From: Sulfurospirillum sp. | GTDB lineage: Bacteria > Campylobacterota > Campylobacteria > Campylobacterales > Sulfurospirillaceae | Length of the DNA: 64,000 nucleotides | Assembly (NCBI GenBank): GCA_016744795.1 | Contig: JADGDR010000003.1 | Location: forward strand, 124,001-188,000 | Reading direction: 5' to 3' | Shown: in pieces, positions 51,997 through 60,102 of the stretch | Layout: every line of letters begins with the position of its first letter | Numbering within the stretch: the first letter of the stretch is position 1 | Notes under the pieces: model-generated | What the model was told of the DNA's origin: nothing | What the model saw: only the letters and a program-made list of their open reading frames with translations | Database searches by the model: none | Made by a program: the position numbers and the translations under genes

Positions 51997-52017
51997 TTAT
52001 CAATTCTATATTGATAA
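51997..52017 (-). promoter_or_regulatory. Operator-like palindrome TTATCAAT-5-ATTGATAA
   Basis: Perfect 8-base arms lie in the 141-bp AT-rich gap between nnrS and the EAL gene. The motif resembles a Fur box with inverted half-sites, and TTGATA could also be a -35 element for the minus-strand operon. The Fur-family protein encoded two genes downstream is a natural candidate binder. Confidence 0.55.
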
Positions 52018-52077
52018 TTAATTTCAATATAATATCTATATTTTACTTATTCTTTATTTAAATAACAAAGGATATAT

Positions 52078-53316
52078 TTATCCTAATATACCATCTGCTC
52101 GTGACGTTAATAAAAATTTGAAAAACACTTTTATATATAAAACAAAAGGAACTGCCCAAAGAATGGCTGAAATCATGTACATGTAACTACTATAGTTATC
52201 AAAAAAAGGTATTAAACTTCTAATCACAGTGGCTGTTATCATTAAAATTACCATCAAATGTGTATATATATTTGACGTAAGATGTCGTCCTGTATGAATC
52301 CAACCAATGATTATCATTATAAGCAAATATGATAACCCCAATCCACCACTTGTTATGAAATGTCTGAAATGGTTTATGCCATAAATATTGCTATTTAACA
52401 AATCCCAACCCATAAGTCCATAACCCAGTGCTAACATAACAAAGATTGAACCCAAATATATAACATAAGGCTGATTTAATATAAATTCATCTTTTAAAGC
52501 ATAATCATTTAAAATAGCCAATATTGAAGCTGCTGTTGCTAACCCAATCCAACCTAACACCGTATTTTCAGGATAAAAAAACTCTACAACTGTAAAAAGT
52601 GTTACTATAAAAACTGCAAGATTTGTTAAAGGAGGATGAGAAATATAGATATCGTCTATATTTTTATCTTCCATCATCTCATTTACGGCTTCCATATTTA
52701 CTCGTCTTAAAGCAAGTAAGATGAGTACTACAATGGCTCCTAGTGCAACTTTTAAAATATCCATAGAATATGTCTGTACAACTCCTGCCACACTAAGAAA
52801 AAACCAACACTCAATTGCAAATATTACAACAAGTGTATAACCTAACGAAGCGTGTCTTTGAAGAGGATCTAATACAATCTCTTTAGCAAACCAAATTAAC
52901 CAAAAAAGCATAGATAGATTTAAAAGGGCAACTACATAAACTCCAACATAATCTATAAACCAAAAACTAACACGACCAGCAATCCATAAAGCCATAATAT
53001 ATTTCAATCTTTTTCCTACAAAAGGAACCATTCCAGGAAATAGTTCAGGTAACCCTGTTGTTAAAAATGCCATAACTCCTGCTGTTAAAACACCAAAAAG
53101 CATCTCATATACATGCCAAGTCAAGGTATCATTCATAAAGGGTATATTTAAAACTCCAGTCCATACTAAACCCCAAAGTAGCATAGAAATAACCATATAT
53201 GGAGCTAACAGTAAAAAAACCGGTCTAAATCCGTAAGCTAAATACGGTGGTATATTTTTTTCTTCATCAGGATAGTACATGTAATGATTTGTAGCATGTA
53301 ATTTTTCTTCTTCCAT
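52078..53316 (-). CDS. nnrS: NnrS family membrane protein
   Basis: The 412 residues form about twelve hydrophobic helices with the NnrS pattern: YLAYGFRPVFLLLAPYMVIS near 24, WHVYEMLFGVLTAGVMAFLTTGLPEL near 75, LNQPYVIYLGS and FRHFITSGGLGLSYLLIMIIIGWIHTGR near 335-365. NnrS is a heme- and copper-containing membrane protein that protects against NO-derived metal stress. It follows an ABC transporter on the same strand across an 80-bp spacer that contains a repeat-family member. Confidence 0.88.
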   Translation of the reverse strand: MEEEKLHATNHYMYYPDEEKNIPPYLAYGFRPVFLLLAPYMVISMLLWGLVWTGVLNIPFMNDTLTWHVYEMLFGVLTAGVMAFLTTGLPELFPGMVPFVGKRLKYIMALWIAGRVSFWFIDYVGVYVVALLNLSMLFWLIWFAKEIVLDPLQRHASLGYTLVVIFAIECWFFLSVAGVVQTYSMDILKVALGAIVVLILLALRRVNMEAVNEMMEDKNIDDIYISHPPLTNLAVFIVTLFTVVEFFYPENTVLGWIGLATAASILAILNDYALKDEFILNQPYVIYLGSIFVMLALGYGLMGWDLLNSNIYGINHFRHFITSGGLGLSYLLIMIIIGWIHTGRHLTSNIYTHLMVILMITATVIRSLIPFFDNYSSYMYMISAILWAVPFVLYIKVFFKFLLTSRADGILG

Positions 53317-53324
53317 TTAATGTC

Positions 53325-53392
53325 CCCTTTCCAAGGAACAAGTCCCTTGAAAATTCCTCGCAACTAAAGCACACCCTTGCGGTCGTATTGTT
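53325..53392 (-). repeat. Third member of the leader repeat family, before nnrS
   Basis: On the minus strand it reads GCTTTAGTTGCGAGG, then GGGACTTGTTCC, blocks shared with the 70-bp unit (GCTTTAGTGATTG, TGGACTTGTTC) in the same order and orientation. CAAGG and CCTTG form a small hairpin around the shared block. Confidence 0.5.
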
Positions 53393-53396
53393 TTCA

Positions 53397-54134
53397 TTAT
53401 TTCAACTCCAATTCAAATGTATCTATAATCTCTTCATCTTGTAGTATTTTTGCACTCTGGCTATATACAAATTTATCATCTCTTTTTGATTGTGGTAAAT
53501 CATATTTAAACTTTTTTACTATTCGTCCAGGGTCTGCTTTTAAAAGAAGTATTTCATCACTTAAACGAATTGCTTCCATCAAATCATGAGTAATAAAAAG
53601 TACACTTAGCTCTTTTTTATCTATCATTTCAATAAGAAGAGATTGCAACTCTTTTTTTAAACCAATATCCAAAGCTGAAAATGGCTCATCTAAAAAAAGT
53701 AGAGATGGTTTAGTTACCAACGCTCTTGCAAATGAGACACGTTGCCTCATACCGCCACTCAAATCTTTGGGAAACTTATCAAAATCAATCTCTTCAAGAC
53801 CAAATCTCAAAGCTATTTTTTTAGCCCTTACTTGTGCCATTTTAGTTGATATTTTTTGTGCTTTCAAACCTAAGGCAATATTGTCTATCACATTTTTCCA
53901 AGGAAGCAATCTTGATTCTTGAAAAGCAAAAGAGGAACTTGTAAAACTATTTTTTATGTTACCTTCTTGAACATCAATCAAATCAGCACATAGATGCATA
54001 AGTGTAGTTTTTCCACCACCACTTGGTCCTACTATTGAAAGAACTTGTCCCTTATTTAATTCAAAATTTATATTTTCCAAAATACTCGTAAACCCATAAT
54101 GATGATTTAAATTTTTTACTATTAATTTCTCCAT
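53397..54134 (-). CDS. ABC transporter ATPase (NitT/TauT type)
   Basis: The 245 residues have Walker A VGPSGGGKTTLM near 35, Q-loop SFAFQESRLLPWKN, signature LSGGMRQRVSFARAL near 127, Walker B SLLFLDEPFSALD and H-loop LFITHDLMEAI. SFAFQESRLLPW is typical for SsuB/TauB/NrtD-like ATPases. It overlaps the permease gene by 13 bases. No substrate-binding protein is encoded nearby, so the substrate (nitrate, sulfonate, thiamine-like or a metal complex) is open. Confidence 0.9.
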   Translation of the reverse strand: MEKLIVKNLNHHYGFTSILENINFELNKGQVLSIVGPSGGGKTTLMHLCADLIDVQEGNIKNSFTSSSFAFQESRLLPWKNVIDNIALGLKAQKISTKMAQVRAKKIALRFGLEEIDFDKFPKDLSGGMRQRVSFARALVTKPSLLFLDEPFSALDIGLKKELQSLLIEMIDKKELSVLFITHDLMEAIRLSDEILLLKADPGRIVKKFKYDLPQSKRDDKFVYSQSAKILQDEEIIDTFELELK

Positions 54135-54904
54135 AATTCAACCTCTCTTTTGATTGGTTCAAGAATAATATACTCTATAAACATCATGGAGCTTATCATA
54201 ATCACAACTAAAGCAAGAGCTGTAGGAGTATCAAGATGACTTCTAGCAACTGCTAACGCGGCTCCTATTCCATCACTTGTACTTAAAAGTTCAGCCATAA
54301 CAACTATTTTCCAAGCCATACCAAGTGCAGCAACCCATGCAGGAAAAATATATGAAAAAATATGAGGAAAATATATATCAAGGAACTTTACATGTAGAGG
54401 CAGTTTAAAACTTTTTCCCATCTCTTTCAAATCACCTTCAAGAGTTCTAGTCCCTTGTAAAGCTCCAACAAAAACGATTGGAAAAGAGGCAACAACAACG
54501 GTAAAAATAACTGTAAAATCTCCCATACCAAACCAAATCATAGCTAAGACTATCCATGCAATTGGAGGCATACCAACAAGAATGGTAACTATAGGACGAC
54601 TCATAATTGAAGCTGTAGCAAATAATCCTGCAATAAGTCCTAATATTGAGCCAAATAAAACAGATAAACCAAATCCAAAAAATGCTCTATAAAGAGTTAT
54701 TTTTGCATCTTCAATTACACTATCATTATGGGACATTACCCAAAGTGTAGAAAGAGTTTCAAGTGGGCTAGGAAGTACGAGTTCACCATAAATTTGATAA
54801 CCTAAATCCCAACAAGCAAAAAATAGGAAGATTGAGGCAATGGCACCCCAACCACTCCATAAGTAAGAAGGAAAGTCCTTCAATATTTTAAAAACAAATT
54901 TCAC
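54122..54904 (-). CDS. ABC transporter permease (NitT/TauT type)
   Basis: The 260 residues have six helices and the BPD_transp_1 EAA loop (ALGMAWKIVVMAELLSTSDG near 205). N-terminal SIFLFFACWDLGYQIYGELVLPSPLETLSTL and FGLSVLFGSILGLIAGL are characteristic of SsuC/TauC permeases. A Fur-like box lies 14 bases before the start codon. It is coupled to the ATPase gene; nnrS may be the third gene of the unit. Confidence 0.9.
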   Translation of the reverse strand: MKFVFKILKDFPSYLWSGWGAIASIFLFFACWDLGYQIYGELVLPSPLETLSTLWVMSHNDSVIEDAKITLYRAFFGFGLSVLFGSILGLIAGLFATASIMSRPIVTILVGMPPIAWIVLAMIWFGMGDFTVIFTVVVASFPIVFVGALQGTRTLEGDLKEMGKSFKLPLHVKFLDIYFPHIFSYIFPAWVAALGMAWKIVVMAELLSTSDGIGAALAVARSHLDTPTALALVVIMISSMMFIEYIILEPIKREVELWRN

Positions 54905-54917
54905 ACAAATCCTTTTT

Positions 54918-54936
54918 GATAATGATTATAATTATT
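54918..54936 (-). promoter_or_regulatory. Fur box before the ABC transporter operon
   Basis: GATAATGATTATAATTATT matches the 19-bp consensus GATAATGATAATCATTATC at 16 positions. It lies between the FeoB-associated peptide gene and the permease start, so this ABC/nnrS unit should be iron-repressed. Confidence 0.7.
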
Positions 54937-54977
54937 TTAACTAAATCATTATTTAAAAGTACTTGATTAATATCAAT

Positions 54978-55094
54978 TTATTTTTTCTTTTTACAACATT
55001 TATTCGAATTACTACAATTACAACCAGTAAATATTTTTTTATAAACATAATATATAGCCATACATGTAACTATTAATAAAACTATATTTTCCAT
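54978..55094 (-). CDS. FeoB-associated Cys-rich membrane peptide (38 residues)
   Basis: ATG 55094 has AGAGGA before it. The peptide starts with one transmembrane helix (MENIVLLIVTCMAIYYVYKK) and ends in a short Cys-rich tail, TGCNCSNSNKCCKKKK. This is the design of FeoB-associated Cys-rich proteins, which accompany FeoB in many bacteria and may handle Fe(II) on either side of the membrane. It is downstream of feoB and a small periplasmic gene on the same strand. Confidence 0.75.
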   Translation of the reverse strand: MENIVLLIVTCMAIYYVYKKIFTGCNCSNSNKCCKKKK

Positions 55095-55109
55095 ATAACA
55101 ATCCTCTTG

Positions 55110-55412
55110 CTACTCAACAATATCTTTACCACTAATATGAACTCTATGACCTTCTCCAGCATCGAAGATAGCACTATAGTCTCCGTTAGGCTTTTTAAAA
55201 GTAAAATCACTATCTTCACTCATCTGTCCGCTAATTAAAACTTTACCATTTTGTTCGACTCTAAACTTAACCCCACTAGAACTACTACCATCGCTAAAAC
55301 CACCTTCACAAGTTATGCTTCCATCTCCATTATCAAAGCAACTCATAATCGCAGTATGCGCAAAAAGTGAACTTGTAAGAAGCACTGTTGTAACTAAAAT
55401 TTTATTTAACAT
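55110..55412 (-). CDS. Small periplasmic protein of the feo operon (100 residues)
   Basis: A signal peptide ends at LFAHT, giving a mature N-terminal His like DUF4198/NikK-type proteins. The body is a small beta sandwich (IMSCFDNGDGSITCEGGFSD, GVKFRVEQNGKVLISGQ, YSAIFDAGEGHRVHISGKDI) with two Cys that could form a disulfide. The GEGHRVHISGKDI tail is typical of small proteins next to metal transporters. It lies 41 bases after feoB. A metal-binding or delivery role in the periplasm is inferred. Confidence 0.65.
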   Translation of the reverse strand: MLNKILVTTVLLTSSLFAHTAIMSCFDNGDGSITCEGGFSDGSSSSGVKFRVEQNGKVLISGQMSEDSDFTFKKPNGDYSAIFDAGEGHRVHISGKDIVE

Positions 55413-55453
55413 AATTTATCCTTATTTCTTAGACTTCTAAAAGTCTCATATAT

Positions 55454-57919
55454 TCAAGGTTTTTTAAGAAACCCACCTTTCCAATTCATTAGTTTTTGTG
55501 GGAATAGTCCCAATAACAGTGCTGCACTAACTATAGAAATATAATAATATTTCATTGCCTCAAGACCGTTCAAATGATAAATATTTCCGAAAGTAAAAAC
55601 AAAAGAAGAGATAAAAACTCCTAAAAATACAGGAAAAAATATAGCAAACATCATCCATTTATAACTATTTGTTTGCATTTTTACTACAATCATAGTTGCA
55701 ATACAAGGAGGTGTTAAAAGCATAAAAATTATGATAGCTACTGCATGAAGTGAAGTATATCCGCTATTTTGTGCCATTGCCTCTTCTGCTCTTAGCGAAT
55801 CAGCTTTATTATTTTCATATAGAGTTCCTAGAGTCGCTACAGCACTCTCACGAGCCGCAAAAGAGCTTAAAAAAGCTACATTTATTTTCCAATCAAATCC
55901 TGCATATTTAGTCAAAGGCTCTATTGCTCGTCCGCTCATGCCCAAAAGTGAGTTTTCTACTTTTTCATTTTTGATATTTCTTAAAATTCTTTTTCTTGTT
56001 TTTGATAATTTTCTTAAAACTTTATTTACAATTCTCGCATCTTTATCTTTTTTTGGTTTTATAAATTTAAAATAATTTTGATTTTTTTGTTTATATTTTT
56101 CATCTATACTTTTTGCTCCTTCTCGTGAACTTGTAGTCATTCTTTTAGCTCTATATCCGTCATAATAATTTAAAAGAGCAGATACTTTTTCTTTAGTATT
56201 TACTTCAATATAATATTTTGACTTTTTCACTTTTTTCTCAAATACTTTCAATGATTTTTCAAGCTGAACTTCATATTTAATTTGAGATTCATCACTAATT
56301 CCAGGAAATTGAAGCATTGCAAAAAGAATGATAGCAACTGCTAAAACAATTGTCATAACCTTATAAATATAAGTCCAAACTCGTTGAAATGCTCTTATAA
56401 TTACACCTTTAAATGTAGGTAAATGATAGGGAGGTAATTCCATAACAAAAGGTGCAGTTTCTCTATTTTTTAGAACTGTACTTGTTAATAATTTTGCCAT
56501 TATTAAAGCTATAAAAATGGTAGAAGTTGAAATGAAAAACATCATTAAAGCCATGCTTTCTTTAAAAAATGCTCCTAAAAGTAGAGTATAAAAAGGCACT
56601 TTTGCTAAACAGTTCATATATGGAACTGTTAAAATTGTAGCCATTCTAGCTCGCTCATCAGCAATACCCTTAGTTGCCATGACTCCAGGAACTGCGCAAC
56701 CTCCAACCATAGCTCCACCTAAAACTAAAGGAAGAGTTGATTGTCCATGTAAACCAAATTTTCTAAAAATTCTATCAAGTATAAAAGCCATTCTAGGCAT
56801 ATATCCCACATCTTCTAAAATAGCGATTAAAGCAAACAAAATGAAAAATATAGGAATATAATTCAACAAAGCATTAGCACTATTAATCATCCAAATAACG
56901 AAACCTGTAATCATAGGAATATCTATGAAATTTGTAACTGGTAAAACATCAATAGCAAAATTTTTAATTCCTGCTAGTAATGGCCAAGTATATTTTGTTA
57001 ATTCATATCCATAAACTATAGCTAATTGATAAATCAAGAACATAACTAAAAACAAAAATGGCATAGCAAACCATCTGTTGAGTATAAACTTATCTACAAT
57101 ATCAGTAACAGTGGATTTACCTAATTTTGTTTCATTTATAGTCTTATGGTAAATAACATCTGCACAATCGTACCTCAAGGTTGCTAAAAAAGCACAAATA
57201 TCTTTATCGTAAGTATCATGAAAAATATTTTCTTGAATCTTAGCTTTTTCTTTTATATTGTTAGAATCTTTATCTAATTTTTCAATAATACTAGAATCTC
57301 CTTCTAGTACTTTAATAGCTAGCCATCTATGATTTAGTGAAATATCACTTGCTGATATAATGTCTTCTATGATTTTAATACAAGGCTCTAACTCTTCATA
57401 ATTTATTTTAAATTTTTTATAATCATCTTTATTTTTAGAAGTACTAATGATGGCTTCCACTATTTCTTTACCACCAACACCTTTTGCTCCGCTTGCACTA
57501 ACAACTTTACAGCCTAACATTTGAGATATTTTTTGAATATCTATCTCAACCCCCCTTCTTTGTGCAACGTCCATCATATTTAACACAACTACAACAGGTA
57601 CACCTATTTCTAAAAGCTGAAAAGTTAAATACAAATTTCTTTTTATATTTGAAGCATCTACAATATTTACAATAACATCAGGTTTTTCATCTACAATAAA
57701 ATCTTTTGCTACCCTCTCTTCAAGTGAAAAAGAGCTAAAAGAGTAAGTACCAGGCAAATCAACCATCTCAATTGTCTGCTTTTCATACTCAAACCGACCT
57801 ACTTTTTTATCGACTGTAACACCAGGATAATTAGCAATATGCTGGTTTATACCACTCACCATATTAAAAATAGTAGATTTACCACAATTAGGTTGACCTG
57901 CCAAAGCTACTTTTATCAT
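55454..57919 (-). CDS. feoB: Ferrous iron transporter FeoB
   Basis: The 821 residues have an N-terminal G domain with G1 GQPNCGKSTIFN, G2 NYPGVTVDKK, G3 DLPGTYSFSSFS and G4 NMMD. A helical guanine-dissociation-inhibitor domain follows, then the two Gate regions (PLVLGGAMVGGCAVPGVMAT near 395, FAARESAVATLGTLY near 705). It is longer than the usual 700-770 because ~130 residues separate FPGISDESQIKYE and NSLLGMSGRAIEPL, far more than normal; this insert is rich in Lys and Arg. feoA precedes it with a four-base overlap. Confidence 0.95.
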   Translation of the reverse strand: MIKVALAGQPNCGKSTIFNMVSGINQHIANYPGVTVDKKVGRFEYEKQTIEMVDLPGTYSFSSFSLEERVAKDFIVDEKPDVIVNIVDASNIKRNLYLTFQLLEIGVPVVVVLNMMDVAQRRGVEIDIQKISQMLGCKVVSASGAKGVGGKEIVEAIISTSKNKDDYKKFKINYEELEPCIKIIEDIISASDISLNHRWLAIKVLEGDSSIIEKLDKDSNNIKEKAKIQENIFHDTYDKDICAFLATLRYDCADVIYHKTINETKLGKSTVTDIVDKFILNRWFAMPFLFLVMFLIYQLAIVYGYELTKYTWPLLAGIKNFAIDVLPVTNFIDIPMITGFVIWMINSANALLNYIPIFFILFALIAILEDVGYMPRMAFILDRIFRKFGLHGQSTLPLVLGGAMVGGCAVPGVMATKGIADERARMATILTVPYMNCLAKVPFYTLLLGAFFKESMALMMFFISTSTIFIALIMAKLLTSTVLKNRETAPFVMELPPYHLPTFKGVIIRAFQRVWTYIYKVMTIVLAVAIILFAMLQFPGISDESQIKYEVQLEKSLKVFEKKVKKSKYYIEVNTKEKVSALLNYYDGYRAKRMTTSSREGAKSIDEKYKQKNQNYFKFIKPKKDKDARIVNKVLRKLSKTRKRILRNIKNEKVENSLLGMSGRAIEPLTKYAGFDWKINVAFLSSFAARESAVATLGTLYENNKADSLRAEEAMAQNSGYTSLHAVAIIIFMLLTPPCIATMIVVKMQTNSYKWMMFAIFFPVFLGVFISSFVFTFGNIYHLNGLEAMKYYYISIVSAALLLGLFPQKLMNWKGGFLKKP

Positions 57920-58140
57920 AATATGGCTACTTCCAATGTCTTTGCTTCACTTTTTCTAAGACTAATCAAATATCTTTGTATTCTTAATTCCATAGGGTCA
58001 TACAAAGGTGCTTCTCTAACTACTTCAATAACAGAGCCATTAACAAAACCCATATCTAAAAGTTTATGCATTAGTTTACCTTTTACATGCATCTTTTTAA
58101 TCTCGCACCTTTGTCCTTTTTTAAGCATATCTAAGGTCAT
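57916..58140 (-). CDS. feoA: FeoA domain protein
   Basis: FeoA is an SH3-like small cytosolic partner of FeoB. The 74 residues contain KGQRCEIKKMHVKGKLMHKLLDMGFVNGSVIEVVREAPLYD in several recognisable parts: LLDMGFVNGS and the C-terminal LRIQRYLISLRKSEAKTLEV. It overlaps feoB by four bases and shares one base with the Spy-like gene stop upstream. Confidence 0.92.
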   Translation of the reverse strand: MTLDMLKKGQRCEIKKMHVKGKLMHKLLDMGFVNGSVIEVVREAPLYDPMELRIQRYLISLRKSEAKTLEVAIL

Positions 58141-59021
58141 TATTTATACGTCAGTTTATTTACTTTTTTCCACTGCATTGGAGTAAGTATCTCTTTTATG
58201 CGATTTAATGCATCAATTCTACTATCGATTGCTTCTCTTTTTAACTTAGAAATTTTGTCAAGTAAATCTTTTGTATCTGCTTTAGTTTTTCCTTTAGATA
58301 CCATTCTTTGTACTTTTTTCTCCAAGTCAAAAGCCTTTCTAATTTTACCTTGAAATATAGGAGCATATACTGCTTTTATTTCATTTGTAATCTTCTGCTT
58401 TTGAGCTTTAGTAACTTGAATTATCCCAGTTTTTATAAACTTTCCTGGATGAGGAAGAATAACTATTTCTTCTATTTTGAACTTATTACTCTTTAATTTA
58501 TATCCCATTTTAGTAGCATAAGATAAAAGAATTTCATACTGTTTCTTAGTTAAAATTGCTCTTACTTCACTAATACACTTTAAATGAGCTTTTGTTAGTT
58601 CTATCTTCAATTTACCAATCTCTTCAACTATTTTATATTGACTTTTAGGTGTATTAGAATCAACTGCTATATTTTGAGCAAGCTTAAGCTCTAAAAGTTT
58701 TATATCTTGTGCTTTTTTAATCACAGTTGGAACTGTTCTTTTTTTAATCTCCAATATAGCACTTATCTGTTTTTTTGATAATCCTAAAGTTGAACTTTTA
58801 GGATGAAAGAGACTTAATCCAACCAAATATGGAAGATTTTGATGAACTAAGAAATAACTCTTGGGAAATTTATCTTTTCCAACCACAAACTTACCTTGTT
58901 TTCCTGCAGCTTTTTGTAAGTTTTTAGAAAAATCACCTTTTTGAATAACAGGACTTGCAAAACCCTGTAGACTAAAACCAACCAATAATGCACCTACCAC
59001 CATAACTTTAGCTATTTTCAA
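58140..59021 (-). CDS. Tandem Spy-like periplasmic protein heading the feo operon
   Basis: The 293 residues begin with a signal peptide (VMVVGALLVGFSLQGFAS). Two helical halves carry LTxxQ-like motifs: GLSKKQISAILEIK and LTKKQYEILLSY, then VTKAQKQKITNEI and LTPMQWKKVNKL. This is a duplicated Spy/CpxP architecture without recognised enzymatic residues. A small segment HPKSSTL and HPGKF could bind metal weakly. It is fused transcriptionally to feoA (one-base overlap), so it is likely a periplasmic iron-stress or chaperone component. Confidence 0.7.
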   Translation of the reverse strand: MKIAKVMVVGALLVGFSLQGFASPVIQKGDFSKNLQKAAGKQGKFVVGKDKFPKSYFLVHQNLPYLVGLSLFHPKSSTLGLSKKQISAILEIKKRTVPTVIKKAQDIKLLELKLAQNIAVDSNTPKSQYKIVEEIGKLKIELTKAHLKCISEVRAILTKKQYEILLSYATKMGYKLKSNKFKIEEIVILPHPGKFIKTGIIQVTKAQKQKITNEIKAVYAPIFQGKIRKAFDLEKKVQRMVSKGKTKADTKDLLDKISKLKREAIDSRIDALNRIKEILTPMQWKKVNKLTYK

Positions 59022-59047
59022 AACTTCTCCTTATAAGATTAATAATG

Positions 59048-59097
59048 AATGATAATCAATAATTCCTTAAAATTAGATAATAATGAAAACTATTATC
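59048..59097 (-). promoter_or_regulatory. Two Fur-like operators before the feo operon
   Basis: AATGATAATCAATAATT (near 59048-59064) and the perfect inverted repeat GATAATA-8-TATTATC (59076-59097) lie in tandem upstream of the Spy-like gene. The rest of the 59022-59249 spacer is AT-rich with no gene. Confidence 0.65.
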
Positions 59098-59249
59098 ATT
59101 ATATGCAGTAATAAATTTAAAAATTTTAATCTTTGCATGTAAAGAAAATCTATTAGAAACATATCAACAAAATATAAACTAAAAACAAATTTTTAAAATT
59201 TTTTATTTATATTTCAAAATAAGAGCCCACCAAATAGGATCTAAGACAA

Positions 59250-59282
59250 TATATTGATAATCATTATTAATTTAGCTATAAT
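59250..59282 (+). promoter_or_regulatory. Sigma-70 promoter overlapped by a Fur box
   Basis: TTGATA (59254-59259) and TATAAT (59277-59282) are separated by exactly 17 bases. The overlapping stretch 59250-59268 matches the Fur consensus at 16 of 19 positions. It drives the FTR1-like domain gene and the GGDEF gene. Confidence 0.8.
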
Positions 59283-59301
59283 TCGAACTGCCTTTAGCAT
59301 T

Positions 59302-60102
59302 ATGAAAGTTGGTTATTTAAAAATGAAAAAAATTTTACTTATGGTTGTTTTGACAACTATTCTATTGTCTAAAAATATTCAAAATGAATATATTATAATT
59401 AAAGAAGATTTAGATCAATCTATTAAACTTTATGAAATACAAGACATTGTTTTAGCAGTAGAAAATATAAAATTTTCAAGACACCATGGATTTAGAAATT
59501 CAGGACTTGAAGAAAAAATAAAAATAGGCATTTCTAATGAATATGCCCAAGACATTAGCGATCATTTTGAAAAAATAATTTTTTTAATGAAAAACAGTAA
59601 AGATATTGAAAAAATTAATAATTTGCGTAATGAAATATTACAAAAAATAAAAATAGCACTATCAAAATTAAAACCAATGAAAGAGGAACCAAAATTACAA
59701 AAAAATTGGCAAAAAGTCATAAATGAAATTTTATATAATCTTAAAATTGCTAATAAACTTTATGAAAATCAAAATATTAAACCTAGTATAGAAAAAGTTT
59801 ACAAGACTTATTTTGATGTATTTGAAGACAGTGGTTTTGAAAAAGCGATACTTGATATAAGTATAGACAGAAAAGTAAAAGCTGAAGAACGTTTCAGACT
59901 TATGGTAAATATGATGAAAAGAGGTAACAACTCAATAGAAATAGAATCTCTTATAGAAAAAATAGAAGATGACCTTAACGAATTGTCAAATATGATAAAT
60001 CCTAAACCAAAAAAAGACAACATATCCATATATATTTTTATTTTACTCGTACTGATATTTCTAAGTACTTTAACTATATATACAATAAAGAGGAAAAAAT
60101 GA
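59302..60102 (+). CDS. Membrane-anchored protein with two FTR1-type periplasmic domains
   Basis: The start is set at ATG 59302 (MKVGYLKMKKILL; ATG 59323 is an alternative) because the Fur box occupies the longer frame. A signal/anchor helix is followed by two homologous helical modules, AVENIKFSRHHGFRNSGLEE and SIEKVYKTYFDVFEDSGFEK, each with a trailing amphipathic helix, and a C-terminal transmembrane helix (IYIFILLVLIFLSTLTIYTI). The modules match modules two and three of the cFtr1 protein encoded downstream (GYRNSGIETAI, YFDIFEASGMEI). It lacks the permease part and so resembles a detached iron-sensing or iron-binding domain. The stop overlaps the GGDEF gene by four bases. Confidence 0.7.
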   Translation: MKVGYLKMKKILLMVVLTTILLSKNIQNEYIIIKEDLDQSIKLYEIQDIVLAVENIKFSRHHGFRNSGLEEKIKIGISNEYAQDISDHFEKIIFLMKNSKDIEKINNLRNEILQKIKIALSKLKPMKEEPKLQKNWQKVINEILYNLKIANKLYENQNIKPSIEKVYKTYFDVFEDSGFEKAILDISIDRKVKAEERFRLMVNMMKRGNNSIEIESLIEKIEDDLNELSNMINPKPKKDNISIYIFILLVLIFLSTLTIYTIKRKK

